Positions 44,027-55,460 of a DNA stretch of 64,000 nt are shown here, piece by piece. The position numbers were made by a program, and so were the translations under genes. Below the pieces are notes generated by a model. It did not search any database and was not told the origin of the DNA. It saw nothing but the letters and a program-made list of their open reading frames with translations. Source of the stretch: Okapia johnstoni (Eukaryota > Chordata > Mammalia > Artiodactyla > Giraffidae); NCBI GenBank assembly GCA_024291935.2, contig CM044310.1, positions 83,264,713-83,328,712 on the forward strand, read 5' to 3'. How positions within the stretch are numbered: the stretch's first letter is position 1; each line of letters starts with the position of its first letter.

Positions 44027-44613
44027 ATCCAAAATCACTGCTGATGGTGGCAGCAGCCATGAAATTAAAAGACACTTGCTCCTTGGAAGAAATGCTATGA
44101 GAAACCCAGAAAGCATATTAAAAAGCAGAGACATTACTTTACCAACAAAGGTTCATCTAGTCAAAGCTATGGTTTTACCGATAGTCATGTATGGATGTGA
44201 GAGTCGGAGTATAAAGAAAGCTGAACGCCGAAGAATTGATGCTTTTGAACTGTGGTGTTGGAGAAGACACTTGAGAGTCCCTTGGACTGCAAGGAGATCC
44301 AACCAGTCCATCCTAAAGGAGATCAGTCCTGGGTGTTCATTGGAAGGACTGATGTTGAAGCTGAAACTCCAGTACTTTGGCCACCTGATGCAAAGAGCTG
44401 ACTCATTTGAAAAGACCCTGATGCTGGGAAAGATTGAAGGCAGGAGGAGAAGGAGACGACAGAGGATGAGATGGTTGGATGGCATCACCGAATCACTGCA
44501 CGTGTGTTTGAACAAACTCTGGGAGGTGGTGAAGGACAGGGAAGCCTGGCATGCTGTAGTCCATGAGGTCTGCAAAGAGTCGGACATGACTGAGCAACTG
44601 AACTGAACTGAAC
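44027..44613 (+). mobile_element. BovB LINE 3' end, 5' truncated
   Basis: It begins at 'tccaaaatcactgctgatgg' in the C-terminal part of ORF2 and ends at 'aactgaactgaactgaacc'. No clear TSD was found. Confidence 0.93.
44076..44606 (+). pseudogene. BovB ORF2 C-terminal fragment (176 codons, open)
   Basis: The frame is the same C-terminal region as in 5538-6110, with [20 protein letters not shown] near residue 62 and [20 protein letters not shown] near residue 105. No catalytic reverse-transcriptase motif is included. The frame stays open almost to the 3' terminus, which suggests the insertion is younger than the disrupted copies at 4044 and 14838. No product is expected. Confidence 0.85.
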
Positions 44614-46560
44614 CAGAGAGGAAATACATAAACAAGTGAACTAGTGTCTGAGAAAACAATGCAGGTGAATAATTGACAGAGTCTGAATAACAGGAGGGTG
44701 TGGAGGCACAAGACTGCATGATATATAACTTGACAAAGCATTTTGTCTTTTTCACAGAAAAGGGCCTGAGCTAACTATTTTGTGGTTAATAGGGAGCTAC
44801 TGAAGATCCTGTGCAGGGAGGTGCATGCACTGAACTCTGATTAGGGCAGGATCTCCATGGTCCAAAATGCAAATCAAATCAGAGAATTCTTGAGAATTCT
44901 TTCAGTTTCAGCTTTTGGTTCTTTTAGTTTATGTATTTTTCTTTATTCTTTCCAATGTATCTAAGTCTACTGGGGGTGAGGGCTATTTGAGAAAAAATGA
45001 CTCTAGTTTAAGTTGTCAGTCTAAACATTTCACATAGAGCAGGCCGGGATGGCTGGGTGCAGATGGTGTTAAGAGATGAGGCTAATCATGCCCTGATCAC
45101 AGGAAATAGCCTGGAAGGTTTAGGTTCCCCAAATTCTGTGATATATGCTTCACTTTTTTCATGTATCTCCTTCCCCTACAGATGGGGAACAGACAGAAGA
45201 AAAACAAGCCTGTTTAATTGAAGAGCTGATGAGTTAGCATGTGGTTCATTGAGGCCGTGATGAACAAATTGATAGTGGGGTCCTTGATTGATCTCTGTGG
45301 GCTGTAGTTTCACCTAACAGGTTTTGCTGTTGAGCCAGTTCTGATTGGGGTTCCTGAGAATGAGTGCAGTAATCCACCAGTAATGTCTGTCAAGGTGACA
45401 GACAGGGGTGTGGAAGTATATTTGCTAAGTAATTTCTAAGCTCCTGATCAAGAAGCACTCTGAGGCAAGGTAGCAGATATTTGGTATTCTACTTTAATAG
45501 TATACCTAAAGATACGGAACTGGCAGAGAGAGAAAAATGAGGTTGTGTGGATGGTTTCCCTAACACAGGCCCCCTCCAGGGATCCAAACCAAAGTCTATG
45601 CCCAACCCATAATAACACAATATGACCACACTCAGATAATTGCATGGCAGATATAGGATTGTGAGTTAATAGATAAAAATGACACAGCACCTTGTATATG
45701 AACCCAGAGGGACATAGATAAAACAGTTCTGGGCAGCAAATATGGTTTGCTAAACTATCTTTTAAATATTTTATAATCTAATTTTAACCAGCCCTGTGAT
45801 ATATTCAATTTGTTCTGTGTGGCTTTAAATTTGTTTGCATCTGAAACAGGTAAATTTGTTTTACAAAATCTCCTTATAGCTATTATAAATCCAGATTCTA
45901 ATATAAAAAGGCAGCCAGGATGGTTCCTATGTAGTCGAGTTAAATATTTTATTATTATTTTATAATTATAACAAAGGTAGACAGGTAGACACATGGACCT
46001 CACTGAGTGTTATAGGAAAACCAGATTCCTGCCCGCCCCCCACTCCCAGTTCATTCTGTAATTCCCGAGGTCACTAGGAAGTCTAGGTCATCAGGAATTT
46101 TAAGAATTTGGAAGACAAATTCTTAAAACATCACTTTTGCATGTATTGTTTCTGGAGTTATTTATTTATTCTTCATACGTTATCCTCCTGATAGGTTGTA
46201 ATTTACGCATCTACCTAAATTGTGTGTTAATACAATCATGCTATCTCTTTTTCTTGGAATTTGATATTGGGTTGGTGATAAGAGGATCAAACCTACAAAT
46301 AAACAGAATACCTTTGTCCTCTGAGAGACTGCAGGCAGGGGCAGTGGAGAGGAGAGAGTCAATGGGAAAACAGACCTAGCAAAATAGATTTTAACATAGA
46401 GTAATAGAATAGGCAAATTTGTCCATTAATACTCACTTTTAGTATATTCTTGCCCATGGCAAAATAAGAAAAGGAGAGACAGAGAAAGGGAGTCAAATCG
46501 GAAATACCAGGTTGAATGAAAGAAACTTGTCAATATTTGACCAATCTTAACATACAAAAA
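44614..46560. other. Repeat-free unique sequence
   Basis: I recognise no transposable element over 1.9 kb. The part at 45740-46000 is AT-rich with conserved-looking texture ('atattttataatctaatttt'). Frames on the minus strand near 45448-46003 show no known homology. Confidence 0.5.
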
Positions 46561-49500
46561 AAGACAATTTCATATGGTTGTCCCCCACAGAACTTAGTGG
46601 CTGCAAAGCGGTTGTATTTAGGACACTCATACGGACCCATCAGTTTAAATCAGCACTGAGTCCAAACAATTCACGGCACCGACTTTTCCATAATTTTGTA
46701 AAAGAGGAATGTACCGAGCAACTTTGAAAGCAGCTCTGACTTCCCAAGGGGCATCTTGGTGCCTTGTGACCTCAAGAGAGAAAAACAAAAATCACAGGCA
46801 GAGAAGTAGCTGTTTAAACATCCTTTGATTTCCTCTCGTCATTTAGTAAATGCATTAAATTAAGCTGCAGATGTTTCACTGTCAACACATCGCTGTATTA
46901 TGGTGTGTTATTTTCCTGATAGAAACATTTTATATACTGTAAATAAACACAGTTTTGTTAATTAGTTAATGAATTATTTTTTAATGCTCCATTAGGCTTG
47001 AGGAAAAAATAGCAAAAAGCTATTGAAAGTTCTCATTTTTAATAAAGAGACCTTGTAGTAAATATGGAGTGCTTAATATCTGCTGAAATGGTAGCTCTTG
47101 CAGGAGTAATTATGGCTCCGGCTCTTTCTTTTAAGTTACTCTGTGTTGCTTAGCGTATCTTAGGCTTGGGGGTTAAGGCTGATTATAAATATCCAGGATT
47201 TGGGATAGAATATCTGGACATAACATCTTGTAGGAAGGGAGAGAGAGTAGGAATTTGCTGATTTATTTTGTCCTTTGTTTCTTCCTACAAGAAGGAGGTG
47301 CTTTAAGCAAGTAGCAAAGTAATAGAGAACTCTGCATTTAGGACCCAAGTCAACCTGAGAAATGCCAGAACTTGAGCACGGAAACAAACCCGTTAAGGTC
47401 TCTTCTCCATTCGTGAGGCGTGTCATTTTCCCCAAACAAGGACGGGGGCTCTTTGCTTGTGGAGTCTCACTTCAGCAGTAGATTGGAAAAATGTCCAAGC
47501 AGGGGACCCGGGTTCTCTCCCGGATGAGTTCATTTCAATAGTCACTGTGTTTCATCGGATGCAGCTGGTTACATTTTTAATAGGCAGATGGCTAATTTTA
47601 CAGTTCCAAGCCAATCTCTCATTGGACAACATCCAGAAAGCCCGTGGTAGGGTAATGCCCGGCAGAAAGTTCAACAGGACACTTGGGGGGAACATATGCT
47701 AATGTCAGCCCTTTTACTTAAAGTCTTTAAAAAGAATATTCAGTGCTAAGCTGAGGGATTTTCACGGACTCAAGCCTAACACCAGATGGGTGGCCAGCTA
47801 TGAGGTCTTTAGGGCCTAAGCAAATGCTCTTAATCAGGCTTGGATGGTCAGAGAATCAAATAGCATCAAACCAGTAATCACTAAGTGATTTTTTTTTTTT
47901 TAATGACAAAGGTGTCTGCCTTTTCAGAAAGGACCCGGCTAACTAAAGCAGTGATTCTCTCTTAACTGAAGCCGTGGAGTCATTCAAGCTCTGTGGTCCT
48001 GGTTGCTTTTGCATCCTAGCCTCTGTTTCATGTACCCCTCCCCATCTGACTCTGGTGGAGTTCCTAATGTTCATTTACCTCCCCCAAGGTGAAGGAGGGG
48101 AGGTGACAGCTGCTCCTCTCCCCAAGATTGGGAAGAGGTCGGTATCTATAGCCGATCTAAAAGCATTCTTATTTTTAAGCTGTTTGGAAGTCTCTCTCTC
48201 CAAAGCAATGGCTTTTTAGACATCTTAATTAAAAGGGAATTTGGGAATATCTCCCGTTTTACAGTGCATGTAATCAAGCATTTCTTATCCTCCACAGAAG
48301 GACTTGGGTTCCGTCTTCACAAAAGGCTTTGAAATGTCCTAAAACAATCCCCTGCAGCTCACTCAGGGTGGGGGTAGGGGTGGGAGGCAAGGAGAAAAAA
48401 AAAAAAAACCCAAAGCAAAAAACAACAAACATTTTCTGGGAGGTGATAAAAGTCTTGCATGGAGAGTATCTTTATTCTATCCCATGTGATGAATTGCCAT
48501 AGGGTGACTGGAAAACTATTTAAGAACCACAATGGCAAATGCCCTTGTTTAAATGCGGCAAATGTTGTTTACCTCTAAGCGAAATAAAAGATGAAGATCA
48601 GAAGAAAGAGGGGATCAAAAGAGCTTTCTCCAAACAGATTTATAAAAGAGTGATTTTTAAATGATTTCAACTCCTACTTTATAAAAATATTTTATGAGGT
48701 ACTTTTCTGAAAATAACATGCTTCTGAAGACTTTTCCTCCCCAAATCGCTTCCTGAAAATGGTGACATTACTTTTATCTAGTGCAAAGTGTCTACCCAGG
48801 ACCTTATTTAAAACAATGCAAAGAAATCCGACAAAGCCAGTAACTCCGCACGGGGAAATTAGGCCTTTTTTTTTTTTTTTCTTTTTTAGCCAGAAAAATA
48901 ACCTTCAAATATCAAACTGAATCTATAAATGCTTCTATCAAATTTTTCTTTCAAGAACCTGAAAAGTGGTTCGTTTTGTTTTATAGAACAGGTTTGAAAA
49001 AAGTTTTCTTGCAGAGTTTTTGTTTTACAATCAAAATAATTCAAGGGAAGTGACACAACTTTTTCTTTAGAGTTGTTTTTTTTTTCCCCCTTTGGACAAA
49101 GTCTAGTAGAGGGAGAGAGAGAGGAAAGAAAAAAAAAAAAAATCTAACCAATTCCAAGACTAGCAGACAAAAGTTACACACAATGGGCAAAACCTCAAAG
49201 ATAGTTATAAATTATTCTGTCACTAAATTAAAGTATTGGTAGAAGAAAAGTCTTAAAATTGTAAAATGAGGACTAGCCAAATATCTTCAAAGATCATGGA
49301 TTTATGGAAACCTCTCTGGTGTGAATACCCCCAAATACATTTTAGTTTTTAATTTTTTTAATGTAGTTTAAAGAAACTTTGTGCCATTTAAAAAAAAGAA
49401 AACTTTGAAAGGAAAAAAGCCAAAAGAAAAGCAGAAATTAGGGCAGTTTTTAAACTACAAGCCAACAGTTTGCTCGACTTTGCTTTATTTATTCGTTCTT

Positions 49501-50060
49501 AAGGTATTTAAAACTTGAGCATTAAAACTGCAGAATAATTTGCAAATGAATGCAGTTGGAGTTGTGAAAATATAACTCACAGCTGAATGTGGGTTATTCA
49601 GACAAATGGCTGCTTTGTTCGAGGAGGGGAAGTAAAGTTCTGTGTTAATTTATTACAAACTGCAGCATTTCATCCCTGATGTCCGGGCAACAATGTTTTT
49701 TATTTCAAGTAATTTATAAGCACTTCCCAGAGCACTTAGCAGTGATGTCTTTGGCTATTTTGCTCCCAGAAACGGAGTGTATATGTATTTACTGTGGGAA
49801 TTTGTTTTTAATAAAACTGTTGTAAGGCATTTTTATTCCTTTGCTTTGTTACATTAAAAACATTCACTGCATAAGTAATGTATTTTATTCCAAGTTGAAA
49901 GGCAGCAGATCACAGCCGGCAACTGTACTGGGGGGTAGAGACTACAGATGAGAAGCAATGTTTAAAGCATTTTCCAAGCAGCTGTAGTTGTCTTCTCTGC
50001 CTAGGTGTCTTAGGGAAGCAGCTGTTAATCAGGCATCCTGTAAGTGTCCAGTAAGTTCCA
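46561..50060. other. Candidate cluster of conserved non-coding elements
   Basis: This is 3.5 kb with no recognisable SINE, LINE, LTR or DNA transposon, in a window where these otherwise occur about every 0.5-1 kb. The sequence is AT-rich and dense in transcription-factor-like words. Examples are overlapping forkhead-type sites in tgtaaataaaca (46938-46949), homeodomain cores in ttaattagttaatgaatta (46958-46976) and E-box-like gcagctgg and cagatggc near 47564 and 47586. Homopolymer A or T runs at 47889, 48397, 48869 and 49130 lack SINE bodies. No splice-bounded coding exon was found. The regulatory role is inferred. Confidence 0.5.
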
Positions 50061-50145
50061 GGACGCAAGTACTAAAAGTCACCCTCAAGAATTGAATAGA
50101 AAAAGGAAGACTAATGTGTGATGAATGTGTGTGTATATGCGTTAC

Positions 50146-50215
50146 TGCCTCTGTGTAGGAACATACACACACACATACATAATTATGTATGTGTGGTATG
50201 TGTGTGTGATCAATG
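50146..50215. repeat. TG/CA simple sequence with a 26-bp perfect palindrome
   Basis: The centre 'acataattatgt' is flanked by complementary ACACAC and GTGTGT arms. Bases 50170-50195 form an exact palindrome, with further imperfect pairing outside it. Confidence 0.9.
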
Positions 50216-50627
50216 TTAGGAATGTTTAAAATTTTTAATTACTTCTCCCTATATCCTAGAATCAATCTACAATACTAGAGACCCCAAAACTGACCTTTTA
50301 TTTCATTTTTTTTAAGGACAGTCCACAGACCTTCAGGTTCCTATGTACACAGAGATATCTACAATCTAAAAAAAAAAAATAAGAATTACTCAGATGCCTT
50401 TTGGTAGGTTGAAATTGTGGCAAGGAACCTCAGAACCCTACTTGGTTTCCAATTTTTGGCTTTGGTGAGAGAATTGTAGAGACAGTTAAGTCACACAGTC
50501 TTGCCCCCAAGGTTAGAGGAAACTGTTCTGCTAATAACAAGGGTCCTTCTGGAGGTTCTAGCTCTTCAGGGGCCTTTAGCCATTTCATTTTCTCAAGAAG
50601 GAAAAAGTGAGTTGATGTCATTGCCCA
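50216..50627. other. Unique sequence
   Basis: No repeat family. A poly-A run lies at 50369-50380. Confidence 0.4.
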
Positions 50628-51165
50628 CTATCTGCCTATCTATCTACTTTATCTATCTATCTATTAGTATCTATCTATCTATTAGTATCTATCTACTTTC
50701 TATGTATCCATCCATTCATACATCCATGTATGAATGTATGTATCTATGTATATCTATCTATTCATACATCCATCTATGTGTGTATGTATCTATCTATCCA
50801 TCTATACATTTATTTATCAATCCACATATGTTTGTGAGTATGTATGTATCTACCGGGCTTCCTTGGTGGCTCAGACAGTAAAGAATCTACCAGCAATGCA
50901 GGGAGACCTGGATTCGATCCCTCGGTTAGGAAGATCCCCTGGAAGAGGGCATGGCAACCCACTCCAGTACTCTTGCCTGGAGAATCCCCATGAACAGAGG
51001 AGCCTGGCAGGCTATAGTCCATGGGTTCTCAAAGAATCAGACACAACTGAATGACTAAATTCAGCATATATATCTATCCATCTACTTACCTATCTGCCTA
51101 TTTATCTATTATGTATCCATCCATGTATGTATATATGTATGTATCCATCTTTCTACCTATCATGC
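50628..51165. repeat. (ATCT/ATCC/ATGT)n tetranucleotide array, split by a SINE
   Basis: Degenerate four-base units fill 50628-50851 and 51060-51165 on both sides of the SINE. The plus-strand Tyr/Ile/Ser-rich frames across it are artefacts. Confidence 0.93.
50853..51058 (+). mobile_element. Bov-tA SINE inside the tetranucleotide array
   Basis: Full-length copy from 'gggcttccttggtggctcag' to 'acacaactgaatgactaaat'. Target-site words cannot be told apart from the array. Confidence 0.94.
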
Positions 51166-51953
51166 AATTTTATTGTCCTTGAAACTTCAACTGAAAGAAA
51201 ATCATTTGTGTTGGTCCTAACCTCTGATGTTATAGGAAGGTGATAGATAATTTCCATGTGTATGTGTTCATGACCTCTGCATTGTTGTATGTTTAACATG
51301 TATCACATGACGCCTTTTGTGTGAACCCAGATGATGCAATCTTGGGCTTCAAAGGCAAAGATTCTGCAGGACTTGCAGCCTTCCAAGGTACAGGAGCTAT
51401 ATAAATTGTACCCTCATAATTATCTAGACACATTTGAGAAGTTCTTTATAATTTGAAAATTGCTTTGACTTTTAAAAAGAAATTTGATGAGCAATTACTC
51501 TATAATAATAGATTTTTAAACTTATAAAAAAAATAATAAGAGGAGTATTCAAACAAGACAAAATCTAGCTTTTCCCCCCACTCTGGCCACCAACTTTTCC
51601 AGGAATGAGGGGAAAATGAAAATACAGGTTACTTTGTTAATTAGCCATAGAAATCATATCTATTATTTGTAAAGGAGCCATGAAAATAAATAGAGGCCTG
51701 AAAGGTCAGGGAATTGAAAGAAACTAGAGAGCAGGTCTAGTAAGAATCAGATCAATGTGCTGAATGCAAACAATATTTCTTTTCTCATCTGACCACTGTT
51801 CCTCATGGAGAATTGACCAATACTTTCTCCTTTTCCTTATATTTCTTTATTAAAAATCAACTTAACTTCTAAAAGATAAGTTCCAATAAGCTTTTCTGAC
51901 TTTCCTGACTTATATTCATCTTTCCATCTTTTAACTCCTAGGTCAGGAAGGAG
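51166..51953. other. Unique sequence, nothing recognised
   Basis: Ordinary AT-rich sequence. Confidence 0.4.

Positions 51954-51996
<43 letters not shown>
51954..51996. repeat. (TG)n microsatellite
   Basis: About 20 uninterrupted TG units, followed by TATA/CATA-rich sequence to 52025. Confidence 0.96.
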
Positions 51997-51998
<2 letters not shown>

Positions 51999-52025
51999 CT
52001 TATACATATACATGTATATATTTTT

Positions 52026-52944
52026 AGGGCACAAAAGTCCCTTGAGATCACAGAGCAATCATCCATCTGGCCCTTGATTGTCTGACTTGGAAAGTGAGCA
52101 GTTGGATGGGGGAGGAGGGACAAATGGGCACCGGAAGTTCCTGCAGAACATGGAGGTGGAACCGTGCTTGGCCCAGTAGGCTGGGTGCAGACCATTATGT
52201 CCTCAAGCTCTTGTGATGTCTGGCCCCAAACTCTTCCCTCTGGAGTTCCTAACACCTTGGGTCCTTCAGGAATTAAAAAGGGAGTCATCTGTTTTTTTCC
52301 TTAGGGAAGAAATTGACTTCAGAGCTGATCATAAGAAAATAATGCTCACGATTTTTTAAAGAAAGAAAGAAAACAGAAAAAGGTAACAATGCATCAATTT
52401 GTGATGTGGCAGCGACAGCTGAGAGTATGTAACTGACATTGGAAATAATTATCTATCAATCAAATGATCCTCAATTTAAAATTTGTCCAAACAAATATTT
52501 TCCACGTATGATGAATCTCAGTGCTTCGGAAAGGAATATTAATCTTCTAAATGAACAGATCTCAAGTATTACTTTATCTATGCTGAGATGATTTTTTTAA
52601 CCCCATTTTAAACATGCCCTTAGCAAACTATAATGGTTAATCAATACACCAGAGATACCTTGAGCAGGAAACAACCTTACTTTGTGCCAAGATGTTGAAG
52701 TCCAGAGTGGGTAAGAGACCAGCACAGGCCTCCCAACTGAGCCATGTGGGAGCTCCATTCTGCCCACTAAATTCTGTCGGTTGGAAGAAATAAGGCAATG
52801 ACATCAAAGGGACTTTCCCTCTGAACACGGCAATCCTCCCTCTTGAGATATGGGTCCTCTGCCAGCTGGTGTAGACTCTTGTTGTGTAGACTGCCAGGCT
52901 CTAGAGACCTATCACCTTTGCTCCCAGCCCCAGATGTGCAGTTG
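52026..52944. other. Unique sequence
   Basis: No repeat family recognised. The frame over 51938-52288 (-) runs into the TG array and is discounted. Confidence 0.4.
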
Positions 52945-53120
52945 TGCAAACTTGGGCTGATTTCACCAACTTTGTTGTGCCTCTATTCCTCATTTGTAAC
53001 ATTGAAATAATAATCATAGACCCATGTCATAGGAACATTGTGAGGACTAAATACATTACATGATATTTTTCTGTGTCAATAAATCTTGGCACATGGGAAA
53101 TGCTGTAGTATTATGAATGG
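52945..53120 (+). mobile_element. MIR SINE
   Basis: The text 'cttgggctgatttcaccaac', 'ttcctcatttgtaacattga' and 'acattgtgaggactaaatac' is the sense MIR 3' half. Confidence 0.8.
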
Positions 53121-54173
53121 CTTTATTTCAAGGTAGAGTCCAAGTTCATATACATCTATTGAATCAAGTAACACCTAGACTGCACCTTGACTTGTAGAGT
53201 TACCCAGTAGTTGGATAATTTCTCGGCCCACGTTTTCTTTTTTATAATGTGTTTGCATCACCAAACAAAGAAACCAAATTCTTTCTTCTCTTCTGCACCA
53301 TATTTGAGTCTCTTGCTTCCTTGCTTTTTTCTGTGTCTCCTTCCTGAGCCCGTCTCTGTCTCCCTGACTTTTCTTTAGACATCCTCATTACAGCTCTATC
53401 TGCCTTATTTGTATCCCTTTATTATCGTATGTTTTGCATGTCCCTCCCTTAACCAGTCTTAGCAAGGAGACTGCACTGTGCTAGGAAGGTCACTAGGGCA
53501 GAAGGTGGGAGATACTGAAGTGGGTGCAGGGAAGTGTTTGGTCTTCTCCAAGTCATTCTGTAGGCAATAGAGACCTTCAAGGTACAGAGCCCTAAAGCTG
53601 GCCCTGATAGCTTCTCAAAAAGTTCATCAAGCTCAACATTGTCCAAAGGGATGAAAGAAAATAATTCACTTAAGCGAGTGATGATTCTGTATGTTCATCA
53701 AACTTGGGGGTAGCAGGGGGTGGATTGGAGGGAACACACAGATCAGGATCGGATCCTTGGCTTCCCGAGAATCTGAAATTAACTGTTTTGGGGGTGTCTT
53801 CTCTTAGTCTCTCAGTTTTTGTTATACTTTTTTCCACCATTATCTATGTTTGTCAAATGCATTCACATTCCAGTGAAAAGTGATAACCCAGTTTAATGCG
53901 ATATCTCTCTGAGGGATTTGGGTCCTCTAGGTTACAGGACAGGGTGATAAATTGGCAGAACATGGGTCATGGCTGACCCTTACATGTCTTTGGTTCTGTA
54001 CACAGGGTAACAGCAAAAAATAAACCACTGTTAAAATTTAGCAGAATTCCCATAAATATCTGGAAGTCTGGCCTCCCTTGAAGAATCTAGTTCTGTCTTC
54101 CTTCATTTCTTCCTCACTGGATGTCTGTGAACTCAAGTGGGTCATAGAGCTTAACAAGGGTTGATTCTCAAAT
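53121..54173. other. Unique sequence, nothing recognised
   Basis: The pyrimidine-rich 53230-53450 part could be an eroded L2, but lacks diagnostic words. Confidence 0.35.
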
Positions 54174-54216
54174 GTTCATTCTCAAATATCTAAGGGTTCA
54201 TTCTCAAATATCTAAG
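54174..54216. repeat. 22-bp tandem duplication
   Basis: Two copies of a 22-base unit starting gttcattctcaaatatctaa lie at 54174-54195 and 54196-54216. A related 'ttgattctcaaat' just upstream (54161) hints at a third, eroded unit. Confidence 0.9.
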
Positions 54217-54225
54217 CCCAAAGTA

Positions 54226-54268
54226 TTGGGTTGGCTAAAATGTTCATTGAGGTTTTTCCATACAATCT
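54226..54268 (+). mobile_element. Ruminant mariner terminal fragment
   Basis: The text 'ttgggttggctaaaatgttc' followed by 'attgaggtttttccataca' matches the terminal repeat of the abundant ruminant mariner family, preceded by TA as expected for mariner targets. No opposite terminus or transposase is seen. Confidence 0.75.
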
Positions 54269-55214
54269 TAATCTTAAGATCAATATCTAAGCACCTCTAC
54301 CATTCTAGACAACTGAGGTTTTCTAAAATCAGCCAGATTGCCCCCCCCCAATGGCCCATAGGATATGGCTTAAATATACTTGAACTTATTTTCTATTTTT
54401 ATGTTTATTATTAAAAGTGTATTTGTGTATCTTGTTTAAGGAACACATGTAGAAGCTAATATACCTATTTTGGGATACATGTTTGAATATTTTTGAGTGA
54501 TGGTATACAGCATCAATCATGGGGACCTTGTTGCTACGCTATGGTGTACTTTGGAACAGTTGTTCAAAGGCAAATGCATGTGAAACACATGTTAATTCAT
54601 GAATAACAAATGAGCCAGATGGAGCTGCACCAAAAATGCCAGGAGATAGATAGCTTGAGGAAACCGAGACAAGCACCAAGAAAGGGAGAGCAAGATGAAA
54701 GTAAGGGAAAAAAACGGGGTACTGATGAATATGAGCGTAAAACCCTCTACCACTCTATAACTAATACCCCGAGCTATAGCAAAAGTACCACATAATACTG
54801 GGGGGAATAGCAAACTCCCTCTTTTTAACACATTCAGAATTCCTGATGCATCAATATGGGGCTGGGATGGAGCTCAGATGACATCCATTTCAATAGGTCA
54901 TTTTGTGTGGTTAGAAAATCAGTCCTTGAGAGTTTAAACAACTTCCCCAGCGTCATCAGCAAGACTTCTTTGCTGCTCAGCATGACCATTTCTAGGAAGT
55001 GACCAGTTATTACTGCACCAAGAAAAGAGGCTACCATTCTTGAAGACCCCCAATAAGAAAGATATCCTTTGTTAGAACTCCCTTCTCACCATTTCTATGA
55101 AAATAAAACTAGATTCCTTGCTCTTCTGCATTGTGAATCCAGGCCATTTCCTTTCTGGTCTGTTGTTTTCAGGAAAGAAATGATGAACCAGGTGAAATTC
55201 AAGGAAGGGATCGG
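54269..55214. other. Unique sequence
   Basis: A C run lies at 54342-54350. Parts of 54890-54970 are faintly MIR-like on the minus strand. No gene. Confidence 0.35.
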
Positions 55215-55460
55215 GGCACAGTGGACAAGGACTTTGGGGTCAGATGAACTTGGGGTTAAATTCCAGGTCGGTCTTTTTACTCAGGGTGTGGATTTAGCTT
55301 AAGAAGTCAATCAATATTCCCATCTGTGAAATGGAGATAATTGTCGTATTTACCTCCTCAGACTCTTGGCAAGATAAAATGAGGGACTATAGCTCAAGTG
55401 CAAAGCACAGTGTCTAGCGTGTAAAATGGGATCGATAAATGGTAGATATAGTAATAAAGA
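55215..55460 (+). mobile_element. MIR SINE, near full length
   Basis: The text 'agtggacaaggactttgggg', 'cccatctgtgaaatggagat' and 'gtgcaaagcacagtgtctag' covers MIR from tRNA-like head to 3' end. Confidence 0.9.

Noticed and set aside
47457..48219. Short frames inside the repeat-free block considered as exons
   Set aside because: They do not show a consistent frame, splice sites or recognisable homology. Non-coding conservation explains the texture better.
50501..50881. Ser/Ile/Tyr-rich plus-strand frame of 126 codons
   Set aside because: Most of it is the ATCT tetranucleotide array read in one frame, ending in a SINE.
50628..51165. Regular array considered as a CRISPR
   Set aside because: The units are four bases with no spacer structure, in a vertebrate genome. 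It is a microsatellite.
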